A stretch of 64,000 nt of DNA from Maniola hyperantus (Eukaryota > Arthropoda > Insecta > Lepidoptera > Nymphalidae), in assembly GCF_902806685.2 (NCBI RefSeq), contig NC_048554.1:2604001-2668000 (forward strand), written 5' to 3'. The position numbers were made by a program, and so were the translations under genes. Below the pieces are notes generated by a model. That model had not been told where the DNA came from and ran no database searches. It saw only the letters and a list, made by a program, of their open reading frames with translations. This document shows positions 53,121-64,000 of this stretch, piece by piece; position 1 is the first letter of the stretch, and each line of letters starts with the position of its first letter.

Positions 53121-53460
53121 GTCATCAATCCATCGTTGGCACCACTGATCACAGGTCTCCACTCAGAACGACTATGGTTTAGGCCAGAGTCATGCAGATT
53201 GGCAGACTTAACAGACCTTCAAGAATATTATGGAGAACTCTCAGGCATGCAGGTTTCTTCACGATGTTTTCCTTCACCGCTAAAGCAAGTTATACTTTTT
53301 TTTTAATATTACAATAAAACTTAAAGCTAGCCTAGCCTAGTTATACTTAATTGTCTGAAATGCATATAGCTCCGAAAACTTGGAGGTGTGTCCCAGATCG
53401 AATCACCGGACCCGACCCCGGAATAGGAAACTGACGTGTTAACCACGAGGCTATAGGCTA
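53121..53460 (-). mobile_element. SINE family 1, nearly full length
   Basis: Reverse copy with GATGTTTTCCTTCACCGCTA, an insert-like T/A-rich patch at 53295-53345, and a decayed head reading GTTAACCACGAGGCTATAGG. Confidence 0.65.
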
Positions 53461-53471
53461 GGTAGGTACAT

Positions 53472-53562
53472 TTTAGGAAGAAGCACAAAATAGAGAGTAA
53501 TGGAGAAATCGGTGAGAGGCCATTACCCACTCGAGTACGGCTAGGTTAGATTTAGATTACAA
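53472..53562 (+). mobile_element. LINE 3' end, same family as 30611-30764
   Basis: Encodes a decayed version of the same end (ATAGAGAGTAATGGAGAAAT, then GGCTAGGTTAG) and finishes in the TTAGATTTAGATT tail. Confidence 0.55.
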
Positions 53563-54387
53563 TTTCATCCATCGTAGTAAATTCGTAGCTAGCTACGACG
53601 TAGCAAGCATAGGTATTCACATTGTGTAAAGCGTACACTGAATGTTAAATGTGATTTCTAAAAACCAATTTTCCAAAAACCCATCACATAAATCTCCATG
53701 TAGTACGGAGAGTTACACAGAGCTATTACAAAATTGCTCTAACTTTTAGGCGTTCCTAGCGTTGCCAAATCGTGTCGTATTGTCACGAAACCAGTACCCC
53801 GCAATCGCTGTATGCGGCTATTTGGGATATTACCCTCTGCATTGCCGCTTTAGTATCCTAAGCTGTGGATAGCCTGTAACAGAACCGGCAATGTAAGGCG
53901 AACAGTAAGATGTCCTTAGAAAATGTAATGGACTATTGCGGTCACACATTACCCGCCCTAATTCGTGTGTTTTGTGATCTCGAGATGGATGCGGATGTAG
54001 TTTTTAACAAGTCAAAGGTTTGTTTTGTAGGTTTTGAAGTTCCAGTTGATACACCTAGTTTCCCAAAAACAAAGAAATGTAGGTTTCTACGTTTGTTCAA
54101 CAAAGCCCGCTTTTCAGCAATCAAACTGAAATAAATTCTTAGAGTGAATAAATAAGTCTTGTATATATATTTTGTCTATTTAAGGCATTTTGGGATGGCG
54201 AGCTTACTCATAAAAAAAAGTGAAACGTTATAAATGCAGCGTTTGAACGGACTACAGAATGTGAAATAGCTCATTGCATAGCTCAAAAATGTATCTCTGC
54301 TTACGAAATCACAGTGCCTTTTCCAATCAAAATACCTTCAAAAGTAAAAAAGCTATGACGTCTCGATAAAAATCTTAATGTTCCAGT
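53563..54387. other. No gene supported
   Basis: A 74-codon plus frame with a plausible ATG (53910-54134) shows no domain or splice context. Confidence 0.35.
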
Positions 54388-55020
54388 GCTCATCAGCAGC
54401 AGCCACTCGATATCGTCCGTCAAGCGATACTCAACAACGTTTGAGAGAGATAATCTTATACTGAGCACCCTAGCCTGCGAGGGGAACACTTAAGATGCCC
54501 TATTGTTAGCCTCCTGCCGGTAATTAACCGATTCATATTTTTGAAGCTTGTTTTTATTCGTGACAGATCCATAGATAACTAAGGATGATTACAGACTATA
54601 GTTTTTTCAGTGCGTTTTACGCTGTATCTATACGAGCGACTGCTCAAAAAGGAGTGTAACGTTTTTAGGGTTTATGTGAGTTTCTTTATGACAACCATAA
54701 CTTCTGAATGCCTGAACAGATTTTAATTCAACAGGATTCTTCCTTACATCATCTCGAGTGACAGAGGCTATAAGTAATTGAAAAAAAAACAATATGCTCA
54801 TCAGCACCAGTCACTCGATATCGTCCGTCAAGCGATACTCGACAGCGTTTGAGAGTGTCATAATCTTATACTGAGAACAGTAGCCTGTGAAGGGACACTT
54901 AAGATGCCCTATTGTTAGCTTCCTGCCGGTAATTAAGAGATTCATATTTTTACGCTTGTTTTTTATACGTGACAGATCCTTAAATAAGGGTGATTACAGA
55001 CTACGTTTTTTCTGCACGTT
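54388..55020 (+). repeat. Tandem duplication, period 407 bp
   Basis: TGCTCATCAGCA, ACTCGATATCGTCCGTCAAG, GATGCCCTATTGTTAGC and TGATTACAGACTA recur from 54388 and from 54795. The second unit stops after about 225 bp. Confidence 0.7.
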
Positions 55021-55084
55021 TATAACACTATTTTTGGCTTACACGCGAGCTATCTTTTAATAAACGTGGGCACGCGCTCATTCC

Positions 55085-55203
55085 GTGCAAGTGATATTTA
55101 ATTACTTAAAACGCACGTAACTCCGAAAAGTTAGAGGTGCGTGCCCGGGATCGAATCCCCGACCTCCGATTAGAAGGCGGACGTCCTAACCACTAGGCTA
55201 TCA
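55085..55203 (-). mobile_element. SINE family 1, head only
   Basis: The reverse head is well preserved: B-box complement GGGATCGAATCCC, A-box complement CCTAACCACTAGGCTATCA. The body is cut off at AAGTGATATTTAATTACTT. Confidence 0.7.
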
Positions 55204-55593
55204 AATCTTCAATGTCCTTAAAATACTCTAATTAGTCCCGAAATGGCAGTTGTTAAATATTCCTCATTAACATAAACGATACTCGGAAACGTCTGAATGG
55301 GCCTTAAGATTGCCCTAAGGTAAGAACCCTAGCCGATGGAAGAGCCACTTAATTCCTTTGGTCGTCTCGTTGGTGATTAATGATTTTACATATATTTTTT
55401 TCTATGAAAGTATTGATCTCTTTTTAATTTAAATTAATCTGTTACAAAATTAAAAAAATACAAGCAAACCCTCAGTTGACCGAAGTGAGGTCTTCGAGTC
55501 TACTTGGGTGGATTTTCATCCGTCCAATCGTCCGTTTGTCAGAGCCTTATGACTTCTGCTGCGCGATTGCGGGAGATTGACAGCTACAATGTC

Positions 55594-55725
55594 ACGATCG
55601 CACGAGTCGCAATCACCTCTGATTGGTTGACGCTCGCTCACTATTGGCATGCATTGTTGCAACAAGAATCGCTCAAATTCAACCAATCAGAACAATTGAG
55701 ATTGTAATAATGATTGATGCAGGTT
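55594..55725. mobile_element. MITE, relative of 30506-30794
   Basis: CGCAATCACCTCTGATTGGT, then AACCAATCAGAACAATTGAG and GTAATAATGATTGATGCAGG. CTGATTGGTTG and CAACCAATCAG make an inverted repeat. Confidence 0.55.
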
Positions 55726-55879
55726 CTAAACAATTGCCCTACTGGATGATGAACATATAGCTACTTCAAATATGCTTTAAATTCACAAGTAACATGTGCT
55801 CTATAAATATGGTATTTTACGCCAAGCGAGAAAAAAATCTGAAAATGTATAAACAAGAATTCAGTTTATAAAATTATGT

Positions 55880-56012
55880 GCCTGAAAGTTTTCCATAATT
55901 TTCTCGAAGATGTATGACGTCTGCTACAAAACAGAAGGTAGTGGACTATGGCCAAGCCTTTCTCATACTGAGATGAGACCCGTGCTCAGTAGTAAACCGG
56001 CGATGGGCGATG
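55880..56012 (+). mobile_element. SINE family 1, body fragment
   Basis: TGAAAGTTTTCCATAATTTT, AGATGAGACCCGTGCTCAG and CCGGCGATGGGCGATGATAA. Confidence 0.55.
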
Positions 56013-56547
56013 ATAACTATTATGATATGATCTCATGAGATAACGACAGAGAAGAAAAAGATTAGTACACTTAGTAAGAAGCACAACAAAACCTACTCAA
56101 ACAATACACTCATTAGGTCTTAAACGTCAGCCGCTTAATATTCGCCATTATTTTAAGCGATCCTTGGGAAAAATTGAGAGCATCTCAAGTTAAGAGCACG
56201 TCACCCAGCCCCTAACGGGAAGAGCCACTTACGGGCAAATAAAGAAGCCTTTAGTTCAGTTCTCGCTTATTGTGCTTGAATTTTTAATGAACGAACATAT
56301 TGGGAGCTAATTGAAAGCTTTTATCGATATGAAATATTATTTGTATCAGAAATATTTTTATGACATATTTTAGGGCTAGCGCAAACAGACGGAATGGAGA
56401 GGAAACGAGACTATTTGATAACTACTTTCAGCTTTATGTACTCCGATGATTAATGAAATTAGCATAGATACTACAAACAAAACACTCAGGATGCGCGCCG
56501 CATTTTACGCGCTTGAGCGGGTAGCCCGCCCCTAGGGCTATAAAAAA

Positions 56548-56815
56548 AATATTCGCTTAAACTTTTACAAGTACTTTTTTGAATCGTCAAATGCATTTAT
56601 CACTGGTTCGGAATGATTTTCCTACCAAGAAGAGCAAGAAACTCGGCGGTTGCTCTTTTCAAAGATTTGGTATACAATATTATGCCATATATGAAAAAAG
56701 TAATTTCAGTACCGCTCATTGCTGGAACAAGATGCAGGTCAAATCTCTTTTATCATTTACAAAATATTCGATTGTGTAATATGCTTTTTTCAGGAGCATA
56801 CTTTTAACAGATATT
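56548..56815 (-). mobile_element. LINE 3' fragment, longer copy
   Basis: Reverse copy with TTTTACAAGTACTTTTTTGA, AAGAGCAAGAAACTCGGCGG and a stretch TGTGTAATATGCTTTTTTCA that also occurs at the very start of the window (about 17-45). Both 60-codon frames here are non-coding shadows. Confidence 0.5.
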
Positions 56816-57631
56816 TTAAACTTGTGTAAAGGCAAGTCCAAAATAGATTGCGTAGATACATCCGTCTGTTATACTCAAGTAAATATAGCATAGTTTAACT
56901 TTTAATCAAGAAAGCCTCCTCGGCTCTGTCAGTGTACTTTGTGCCTTATTCACTTAACTATTAGTCACTTATTAGATACAACTATTTGCATTTATTTTCC
57001 TTCTAAACTCTAATACTATTCTTTAAAACGTTCAAAATTAAACTCGATACTTTCGGATAATTTAGTTATGGTGTCTGAAATCATCCAAAACCTGAACCAA
57101 TAAAATATTCTGAATATTTAAAATCCATAATACCGAAATACCTAATAGACTCCACATTCAGTCCGTCTGCATGGACACATAAATTGCTTCATTGCCGTGC
57201 CAGAAGTAATCTGCTAACTTGAAAATTTATTACAGAAGGAATTTTATCAAAGAGAAAACTTTACAAGGCATACATCAAACATACATGAACGCTAAATTGG
57301 TCACGAATAAGTGAACGTAGACATAATATACTAGCACAAAAACCAAGAGAAGAAGGTCGGTTCACTTTTTGCTAACTCAGGGACGTGAAAAGGGCGTTAC
57401 CTTTCTCTGAGACGTATCCAATATCGATTGATATACGCATGTATTACTATCTATTTAAATTGCAAGAAATAAAAAATAACATTTTGTTGTGCCTGGTTGC
57501 GTGCACGGGCTTCAAATCCAGGGTAAACATTTTAGTAAGTCACAAGTCATGACGAATCATAATATGTGCTTTGAGGTATTTCAAACCGGCAATATTTCAA
57601 GCAATGCTTTTATGCCTATGTAATCTATGCG
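56816..57631. other. No gene or recognised repeat seen
   Basis: AT-rich, short frames only. Confidence 0.4.
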
Positions 57632-57823
57632 TCTATCTATCAACGAACAGCTCAAATTAGATTAATGGAGAGATCGGGCTAAAATTTGGCATACAGTCAG
57701 GTAGGTATTATGACGTGAGCGTCTGCTAAGAAAGAGTTTTTGGAAATTCAACCTCTAAGGGGGAAAAAATAAGGGCTTGAAATTTGTGAGGCCCACGCGG
57801 ACGAAATCGCGGGCATAAGCCAG
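57632..57823 (+). mobile_element. Helitron-like element, 3' tip CCAG
   Basis: CTATCTATCAACGAACAGCT, ATTATGACGTGAGCGTCTGC, 3' GCGGGCATAAGCCAG|T (CTAG mutated to CCAG). Confidence 0.7.
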
Positions 57824-58065
57824 TCGAATATAAAATACAAACAAAGATATAACAGTTTGGGGGATGCGAAGATACTTTGGAAAGAACGGATGAAAACCGT
57901 CATCCAATTTTGAGATACATTATTTGAACGAGGAAAATTGAACATACTTAGCTATCAAATTATACGAACCAGTAAAACGATGTAGGCATAAAATATTTTT
58001 CCCCACACAAATTGCCTCGGCTAATATGTACGTAGGATCTCAGCAAACTCTATCCTGCGGCTGCT

Positions 58066-58640
58066 TTTAGGGATCCTTACCTCAAAAAAAGGAACCCTTA
58101 TAGGATCACTTCCTTGTCTGTCGTGTCTGTCAAGAAACCTATAGGGTACTTCCCGTTGATTCATGGAATTTGGCAGGTAGGTACCTAGGTCTTACACCAC
58201 AACTAAAGGAAAAAATCCGAAAACCGTGAATTTGTGGTTTAACCTACATAACAAACAAAAATTAAAATCAGCGGGGTCGTCTCCGTTTGATCTAAGCCAA
58301 GACGGGCCTCGAGGCACGGCCTCCTTGCCCGGATGTGGCGCGGCGAAGAACGCTTCCCCGGTATCGTCCTTTAAGCCGTTGTCGGCTAAGGCCTGCCTCT
58401 TGGCTTAGGGCCTCTAGGTCTCGGTCGTGTGTTGGGTCCAGGGCCCCGTACTGAAAATAAAATTTGTTCTTGAAAAAACAATTTACTAAATCACATCATA
58501 CATGGCGCTGTCCGGTCATTAACTTGCACGACGTAACGTAATATATTGGCATATATTATCATCCATCAAAAAGTGTTATTTCTTGTACGATGGTACGGAA
58601 CCCATCGTATGCGAATCCAACTCGCACTTGACCGGTTTTT
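58066..58640 (+). repeat. GTTCCGTAC-family repeat with a GC-rich insert
   Basis: TTTTAGGGATCCTTACCTCA to CGCACTTGACCGGTTTTTT. The middle (58266-58450) is replaced by unrelated GC-rich DNA. Confidence 0.6.
58266..58450. other. GC-rich insert of unknown origin
   Basis: CCAAGACGGGCCTCGAGGCA, ATGTGGCGCGGCGAAGAACG and GTGTTGGGTCCAGGGCCCCG stand out from AT-rich surroundings. No frame looks like a known protein. It might be a LINE coding scrap or GC-rich satellite; I cannot say. Confidence 0.4.
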
Positions 58641-58852
58641 TATTGTAACGGTATAAGTTTAGTGGCAAGTTTTTTAATTTCACCGACAATGTAGCTTAGA
58701 AACGAACAAAAGAAGGCAAATATAATAACGAAATTACTTTGTTGTTCACGTTTACAACTCGGAAGTTCATTAAAGTTTGCACGATACCATGAAAGTCGTA
58801 AAGGTTGTTAGGAAGTAATCTAATTCACTAACCTCAACATATTATGATATGA

Positions 58853-59073
58853 CTAGCTGATGCATTTATTTGGGTTTTTCTGAATTTAGGTTTTTAAAAA
58901 TCCCGTGGGCATTATTTGATAATCCGGGATAAAAAGTAGTCTATGTCCTTCCCTGGGATGTAAGCTAAATCTGTACCAAATTTCATCAAAATCGGTTTAA
59001 CTGTTGGACCGTGAAAAGCTATCAGATAGGCAGACAGACAGACACACTTTCGCATTTATAATATTAGTATGGA
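58853..59073 (-). mobile_element. Helitron-like element
   Basis: CTAGCTGATGCATTTATTTG, CCGGGATAAAAAGTAGTCTA, CAGACAGACAGACACACTTT, 5' TATAATATTAGTATGGA. Confidence 0.75.
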
Positions 59074-59240
59074 AGTATGGATTACTTTTACATGGAAATA
59101 TCTTGGAGGTAGAAAAACTGTATGTTTCTTCACCCTAATATTATGTTCGGGTAATCTCTATGGTGCGACTAACACTCTGTCAGCATATTGTGTTTGACTT
59201 GTAACCATATTCTATTTCCATACTGTATTCCATATCCATA

Positions 59241-59473
59241 TCAGTACCTTTATTTTAAATGCGAAAGTGTGTTTGTTTGTTGGTTTATTGGTTTGTTGGT
59301 TTGTCCTTCAATCACGTCACAACGGAGCAAAGGATTGACGTGATTTTTTGCATGCGTATAGTTTAAGACCTGAAAAGTGACATAGGCTACTATTTATCCT
59401 AGAAAATCAAAGAGTTCCCACGGGATTTTTAAAAACCTAAATCCACGCTTACGAAGTCGCGGGCACCAGCTAG
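59241..59473 (+). mobile_element. Helitron-like element with GTTTGTTG repeats
   Basis: TCAGTACCTTTATTTTAAAT, GTTTGTTGGTTTATTGG, TTCAATCACGTCACAACGGA, 3' GCGGGCACCAGCTAG|T. Confidence 0.75.
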
Positions 59474-59813
59474 TATGCCTATAATTTATAATTATTAGCA
59501 CGGTCAGTAATGTGATGTAAGCCATCGAAATCCTAATTGTACAATCAAATGGTATTATCTCCCACTACTGCAGCTGCTGTCTACATGGCACTGTAATTAT
59601 CACTACACTAATAACACCAACTGTAGCGTCGTAGCATAGTAATTATACAGTAAGTCCGATTGCTGATTTGTAAGAGAAGCAGCAGCATGGATTTTATCAA
59701 AAATCAACATTTATCTATTTCTTCCCAGTGTTCCCAAGAACTTTTGACCTGGTTGCTCCTTGACCTTTCTACTAGCACACCGCAAGGCATCGTCAAGGTC
59801 TGCACTCGTAGTT

Positions 59814-59997
59814 CAGTACGCGATCGAAAGTAATGTAGGTACATCGATATTTAGAAGGAGATAGCAGGTTTGTAGGGCACTGTCTCTGTCGTTGAGACCG
59901 ACAAAACGTCATATAGGTATGAGTGACAGAGACAACGCTCTACAAAGCCGAAATGTCATTCTAAAGGACGATGTACATTACTTTCGGCCGCGTACTG
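59814..59997. mobile_element. Foldback MITE, about 80-bp imperfect arms
   Basis: CAGTACGCGATCGAAAGTAA at the left and TTACTTTCGGCCGCGTACTG at the right; the pairing continues to CTGTCTCTGTC and GACAGAGACA around a short loop. No clear target duplication. Confidence 0.65.
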
Positions 59998-60009
59998 TAG
60001 TCAAAATTC

Positions 60010-60190
60010 CACGGACACGTCTTCTCGTTTCTAAGTCGAACCGCTAGGATATGGAGCGCTCTTCCGGCATCAGTTTTCCACTCCACTTTTAATACTCCTT
60101 ACACCTTCAAGTCAAGAGTGAATAGGCATCTTCTAGGCGTTTTAGACTGCATCATCACAGAAGTTGTGATTGCAGTTTAGCGCTAGTCAA
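60010..60190 (+). mobile_element. Jockey-like LINE ORF2 3' end, open 57-codon piece
   Basis: Frame 60010-60180 encodes HVFSFLSRTARIWSALPASV, then FKSRVNRHLLGVLDCIITEV and a stop. The DNA across the stop (CTGCATCATCAC, then GTGATTGCAGT) is the sequence found at the 3' end of the second SINE family here. The frame ends in a TAG, then an A-rich run. Confidence 0.7.
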
Positions 60191-60667
60191 AAAAAAAACT
60201 AGTGACGAAAGTTACACGGAATAAGGAATAGAGCATTTATATTTTTGCCAAGCGAAGCCGTAGGTGGGCACAACTTATTTATTTTGATCTTGCATTCAGT
60301 TTTTGAATCACTTAAATATTTTTTACCGAGTACACATCACTGGATACCATTAATTGGCGCCTCAGCTAAGCGCGCTCGCTTCGGCCCTTCCGCGCTAGCG
60401 GTTAACCTATTTATAATATAAATTTATCGTTCATAATGGAGCGATAAATCGCCGCCGGTGTTTCAGTCGCCATTATTAATTTCGACGGGCGGGCGAGCCG
60501 CGAATTTATTTACTTTCTTGCGTCCGAATACTTACGCAGACCAAAAAAATGATGGACAAACGGCGATAACGCACTGCACTTCCGACATCCGAGTTCTATC
60601 CGTCATCCGTGAGAATACCAGCGATTATCTACGACATAATATGTTATAAGCTTCCATACAATAAAAA

Positions 60668-60712
60668 AGGAACGTATTTTCACGGACTCGGATCGGATGA
60701 GTGCGTAACCGC
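60668..60712 (-). repeat. Short repeat TTTTCACGGACTC, third copy
   Basis: CGTATTTTCACGGACTCGGA then GGATGAGTGCGTAACCGCC. Confidence 0.5.
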
Positions 60713-61064
60713 CTTAACGGTCAGTGTGCTTAGTATAAGATTTTACATCTCACCGACGCGACGTTGACAAAATTCTAGTCTGAAAACACTTCAACTTTTG
60801 AGTAAACAAAACAATCTTCGCAAAATGCATTTTTGCGCGTAATGTCACGGAGAAACAGAGCGATTTTTAATTTATAGCCTGTCTATACTTTTTTTAGTCT
60901 GCGCCCGTATAATGAAGAGCTATCTTCGCCCGGAAAAAAAAAATAGGCGAGATTAATGAGCGGATGAAGACAAAGAGGAGGCGACAGTCGGACCGCGCTG
61001 GGCACGGGCAATTTGTGAACTCATTTACGCCATCAATACCGCTGACTTGAAGAAAAAAGAACAT

Positions 61065-61132
61065 TGACCTTGAGTTCCCAAGAGGTTTTTAAAACCTAAA
61101 TCCACGCGGATGAAGTCGCAGGCATCAGCTAG
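61065..61132 (+). mobile_element. Helitron-like 3' end
   Basis: GAGTTCCCAAGAGGTTTTTA to GCAGGCATCAGCTAG|T. Confidence 0.65.
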
Positions 61133-61256
61133 TCCAGTAAAGTTACGTCCGTCAAAACGCGTTCTTTATTTGGCTGTGTTTGTTTGCTACGAACATGCGT
61201 AGCCAACAAGCTACGCTCAGTGCTACATTACTAAAATTAACTATTTGGTGTGTGTG

Positions 61257-61563
61257 AAGCCGTGGTAGCCTAGTCGTTAGGTCATGCACCTCCCAATCGG
61301 AGGTCGGGAGTTAGTTCCCAGGTACGTACCTACACTTTTTGGAGATATGTATTTAAAATATCACTTGCTTTAACGGTGAAGGAAAACATCGCGAGGAAAC
61401 CTGAACGCCTGAGAGTTCTCCATAATGTTCTCAAATATGTGTGAAGTCTGCCAATCCGCACTTGGCCAGCGTGTTAGATTATGGCTAAAATCATTCTCAC
61501 TCTAAGAGGAGACCAGTGCTTTGTAGTAAGCCGGCGATGGGTATGACCATGATGATAATGATG
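61257..61563 (+). mobile_element. SINE family 1, full length, B box decayed
   Basis: The head GGTAGCCTAGTCGTTAGG keeps the A box; the B box has drifted to GTTAGTTCCCA. Body and GATGATAATGATGA tail are complete. Confidence 0.75.
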
Positions 61564-61601
61564 AATATATCATTATCATCATCATGATGGTACTACATAT
61601 A

Positions 61602-61763
61602 GGGCGTACAAAATGACATCTCACGCGCCATTTTAACTTCATGTGTCAAATTTCATGTCAAAGTACGATTTTAGTCTTCATTTTAAAGTTGGACCCGTAC
61701 TTTTGAGACGACAGTTGACTCATAGAGTAAAAATGGCGGGTGAAAAGTCATTTTGTACGGACT
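61602..61763. mobile_element. MITE with CGTACAAAATGAC inverted ends
   Basis: GGGCGTACAAAATGACATCT at the left, AAAGTCATTTTGTACGGACT at the right; pairing extends over GCGCCATTTT and AAAATGGCGGG. Confidence 0.65.
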
Positions 61764-62464
61764 GTACCTTCCTCATTTTTGTCACGATGATTTATCAAAC
61801 ACGCTGTAGGTAGGCCATGGCACTAACTGTTTTGCTAAAGTTCGTCAAAATGCCATTGTAATGGAATTTTCGCTTGAAATAAGGGATGCAATGACGTCAG
61901 ATAAGGTCTTTGTCGGCGCCGCCAACAGGTGTCGCCGGTGACGATAAGGTCTGAATAGTTTTTGCGATATCGGGGCTGTCGAGATGACGTGAAAGGGCTT
62001 CAAAAGTCACCCGGAGGCTTGTTCGTGTAATAACGTTGTTTACTTAGTTGTTTGTTTGCTATGAATATTGCTACGTTTCGTAGGCCGTAGCATAGTACTA
62101 CGGCCTACGAAACTTCACATAGCTAGTCGTTTCATAGCCTACCTACCCTACCTGTACATTTGATGCCTGCCAGTGTAGGTGAGGCCTCGAGATTTTGTTA
62201 CAAGTTTCATAATATGATGAACCATACCAGACCATACGATGAACGACATCTTACATAGTTGTCCGTGCAACTTATTTTTTTCCTATTTTCTCTCAACGGA
62301 CGGTTTGCCCCAGTTTGCCGAGCTGTTATATAATCGCCTTCCTCAAGTCTTAAGTTCTATTAATAGTCCTTGCAGCAACTTGGCGCTTCTAATGCGACTT
62401 TTAAAACGGGCTTAATGCTCAGGTGAAAGAAGCGTCGGAATAACCAGCTCTTACTGCCTATCTG
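61764..62464. other. No gene; one hairpin
   Basis: Only the 16-bp hairpin at 62075 stands out. Confidence 0.4.
62075..62113. repeat. Perfect 16-bp stem hairpin
   Basis: GTTTCGTAGGCCGTAG (62075-62090) and its complement (62098-62113) with a 7-base loop. Confidence 0.75.
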
Positions 62465-62590
62465 CAGTACTTAGAGTCGCTTAATCGTTACTTAAGTTTA
62501 GGTTAAACGAGACAGCTATATCTCTCACGTAAATCTGTCTCGTTTTAACTCAACCTTAAGTAACGATTAGCGACTTTGAGTGCGGCTGTT
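62465..62590. mobile_element. Palindromic MITE with AAACGAGACAG core, second copy
   Basis: Same inner core as 15395-15555 but different outer arms (AGTCGCTTAATCGTTACTTA and its complement). Confidence 0.65.
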
Positions 62591-62700
62591 AGATATAAGA
62601 TATGATGTGTGGTTTGGAAAACAAACGTCTTTTCTTTTCTTTTGTTTCTTCTTCCTACTTCCACACCATCGCTAATCCAATATCAAGTTTTCTCTACTCA

Positions 62701-62830
62701 TCACACTAATATTATAAAGGCAAAAGTTTGTATGTGTGTGTGTATGTTTATTACTCTTTCACGAAAAAACTACTGGACGGATTTGTCTGAAGATTGGAAT
62801 GCAGATAGATCATACCTTCCACACTACTAC
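62701..62830 (+). mobile_element. Helitron-like 5' part
   Basis: TCACACTAATATTATAAAGG, a TGTG run, CACGAAAAAACTACTGGACG; no CTAG end. Confidence 0.55.
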
Positions 62831-63078
62831 CATTTTTTGGCTTTCAAGTTTGCTTTAGTAAGCCAAAAAGAATCGTCGCCAACTGGTTACAATATATCAC
62901 GAAAGAAAAGAAAGGAAATCTCGCGAACGCCTTAAAAACGGTCCAACTTTAAAGAATGGGCAGCGTTTAATATTCTAAACTTTTATAAAAGGCTTTGCGC
63001 CTTTGTTAAATATTAGGTTAATGGTGTCCTTACTCCTTATTCGACTCGACGAGACTTGAAAAGTTGTTCCAAAAGTTT

Positions 63079-63228
63079 TTTCAAAGGATATTAGGCATGT
63101 AACCCCTGTCAAATTTCCCAATTTTTTAATTTCCCTTTTTATCTTGTTAATGTTTAAAGTTTTTTTTCAAAGGAAATTGGGCATGTTACCCCTGACGAAT
63201 TTCCCAATTTTTTTAATTTCTCTTTTTA
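63079..63228 (+). repeat. Tandem direct repeat, period about 84 bp
   Basis: TTTTTCAAAGGA(T/A)AT, GGGCATGT(A/T)ACCCCTG and AATTTCCCAATTTTTT appear twice in order. Confidence 0.65.
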
Positions 63229-63244
63229 CTACTACTTTCTGCTA

Positions 63245-63509
63245 CTAGTTGATGCCCGTGCCTTCATCTGCGTAGATTAATTTTATACCAAAATCAAAAA
63301 AGGAGGAGGTTCTCAATTCGTCGGAATCTTTTTTTAAAAATATTGTCAGAACTTTTGGTTTTTTTGATGAAACGTATCGAATTATGTCCGACTCCATATC
63401 CTTCTTATTAATATTTGATCAGTTAGTCAGTTTATGTTAGTCAGGTATTTCATTGATATTTAATACTAGTTGATGCCCGAGACTTCATCTGCGTGGATTT
63501 AGTATTTTT
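63245..63509 (-). mobile_element. Two Helitron-like 3' ends
   Basis: CTAGTTGATGCCCGTGCCTT at 63245 and CTAGTTGATGCCCGAGACTT at 63466; the sequence between (GAGGAGGTTCTCAATTCGTC) may be the body of the first. Confidence 0.55.
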
Positions 63510-63524
63510 TATATATTGTGACTT

Positions 63525-63762
63525 GTGAAATCTCGGGCACGCACCCCTATAAGTTTTAACAGTTATGGACGTTATGCAAATAAATATCACTTGCGTTACC
63601 AGTATAAGAAAACATCGCGAAGAAACCTGCAGGTCTGAGAGTACTTCAGAATGTTCTATTCTCAAAGGTGTGTGAAGTCTATGGCCTAAGTTCTTCTCAT
63701 CCTGAGAGGAGTCCCGTGCTCAGTAATGTGCCGGCAATGGGCGATGATGTTGACAATGGCTC
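63525..63762 (+). mobile_element. SINE family 1, head truncated
   Basis: Begins inside the head (TCTCGGGCACGCACC) directly after a Helitron-like end, then runs through AGAGGAGTCCCGTGCTCAG and GGGCGATGATGTTGAC. Confidence 0.6.
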
Positions 63763-64000
63763 TTCGTCGAGCAGCTGTAACCTTTTGCCATTTGAAAAAC
63801 CCATTACTGTGCTATTTCAGTTTTCTTTGTTATTTATCGAGCCTAACATTTTTCTAGCACAGCCAAAAAATAAATATACCTTGAGCCAAAATTGTAAAAC
63901 CGAATCGAGTAGAAGGCATTGTCTCGAAGGCAGCGGTGCACGAAATCACGACAGCTTGATAGATTACAGTCTACGAAACGAAAAACTTTAGTGTGTATTT

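Noticed and set aside
982..63509. CRISPR-like array from many similar short units
   Set aside because: The units are dispersed, on both strands, of differing length and end in CTAG, which fits Helitron-like elements in an insect genome.

Overview
The window looks like lepidopteran (moth or butterfly) nuclear DNA. It is AT-rich, has no bacterial-style gene packing, and is saturated with interspersed repeats of types familiar from Lepidoptera: short Helitron-like units ending in CTAG|T, tRNA-derived SINEs, RTE- and jockey-like LINE tails, CpG-rich foldback MITEs and a BEL/Pao LTR retrotransposon. I could not fix the species. I found no confident single-copy host gene, rRNA, genuine tRNA gene or CRISPR array. 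The window reads as intergenic or deep intronic DNA built from nested transposable elements.

Layout. 1-7.9 kb: SINE pieces, Helitron-like copies (two joined tail to head at 2231/2232), a perfect 50-bp palindrome, an RTE LINE 3' end. 7.9-14.9 kb: a full-length BEL/Pao retrotransposon with LTRs of 388 and 386 bp, a GGAGT target duplication, a long 5' leader holding a tandem hairpin array, gag, pol (protease, RT) and a heavily frame-broken RNase H/integrase half. 15-23 kb: SINEs, a palindromic MITE, long 'GTTCCGTAC' repeats. 23.07-25.90 kb: a DNA transposon with CAGGG termini and an exact 8-bp target duplication; it carries a spliced minus-strand gene for a Zeste-like Myb/SANT protein and, on the plus strand, a broken transposase-like remnant. 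26-64 kb: inverted-repeat elements, inverted SINE pairs, many Helitron-like copies, LINE 3' ends, local duplications and long perfect palindromes.

How the parts relate. Several SINE copies end in the tail of a jockey-like LINE also present here, which fits mobilisation by that LINE. Nesting gives relative ages: the CAGGG transposon sits inside a Helitron-like repeat, an RTE fragment sits inside the transposon, and a LINE fragment with a 10-bp duplication sits inside a MITE.

Quality caution. The two BEL LTRs differ by about ten one-base length changes and no clear substitution, and the 3' half of pol is broken by one-base shifts while gag and RT are intact. That pattern is easier to explain by uncorrected long-read errors in about 12.5-14.95 kb than by age, so 'broken' calls there may be assembly artefacts.
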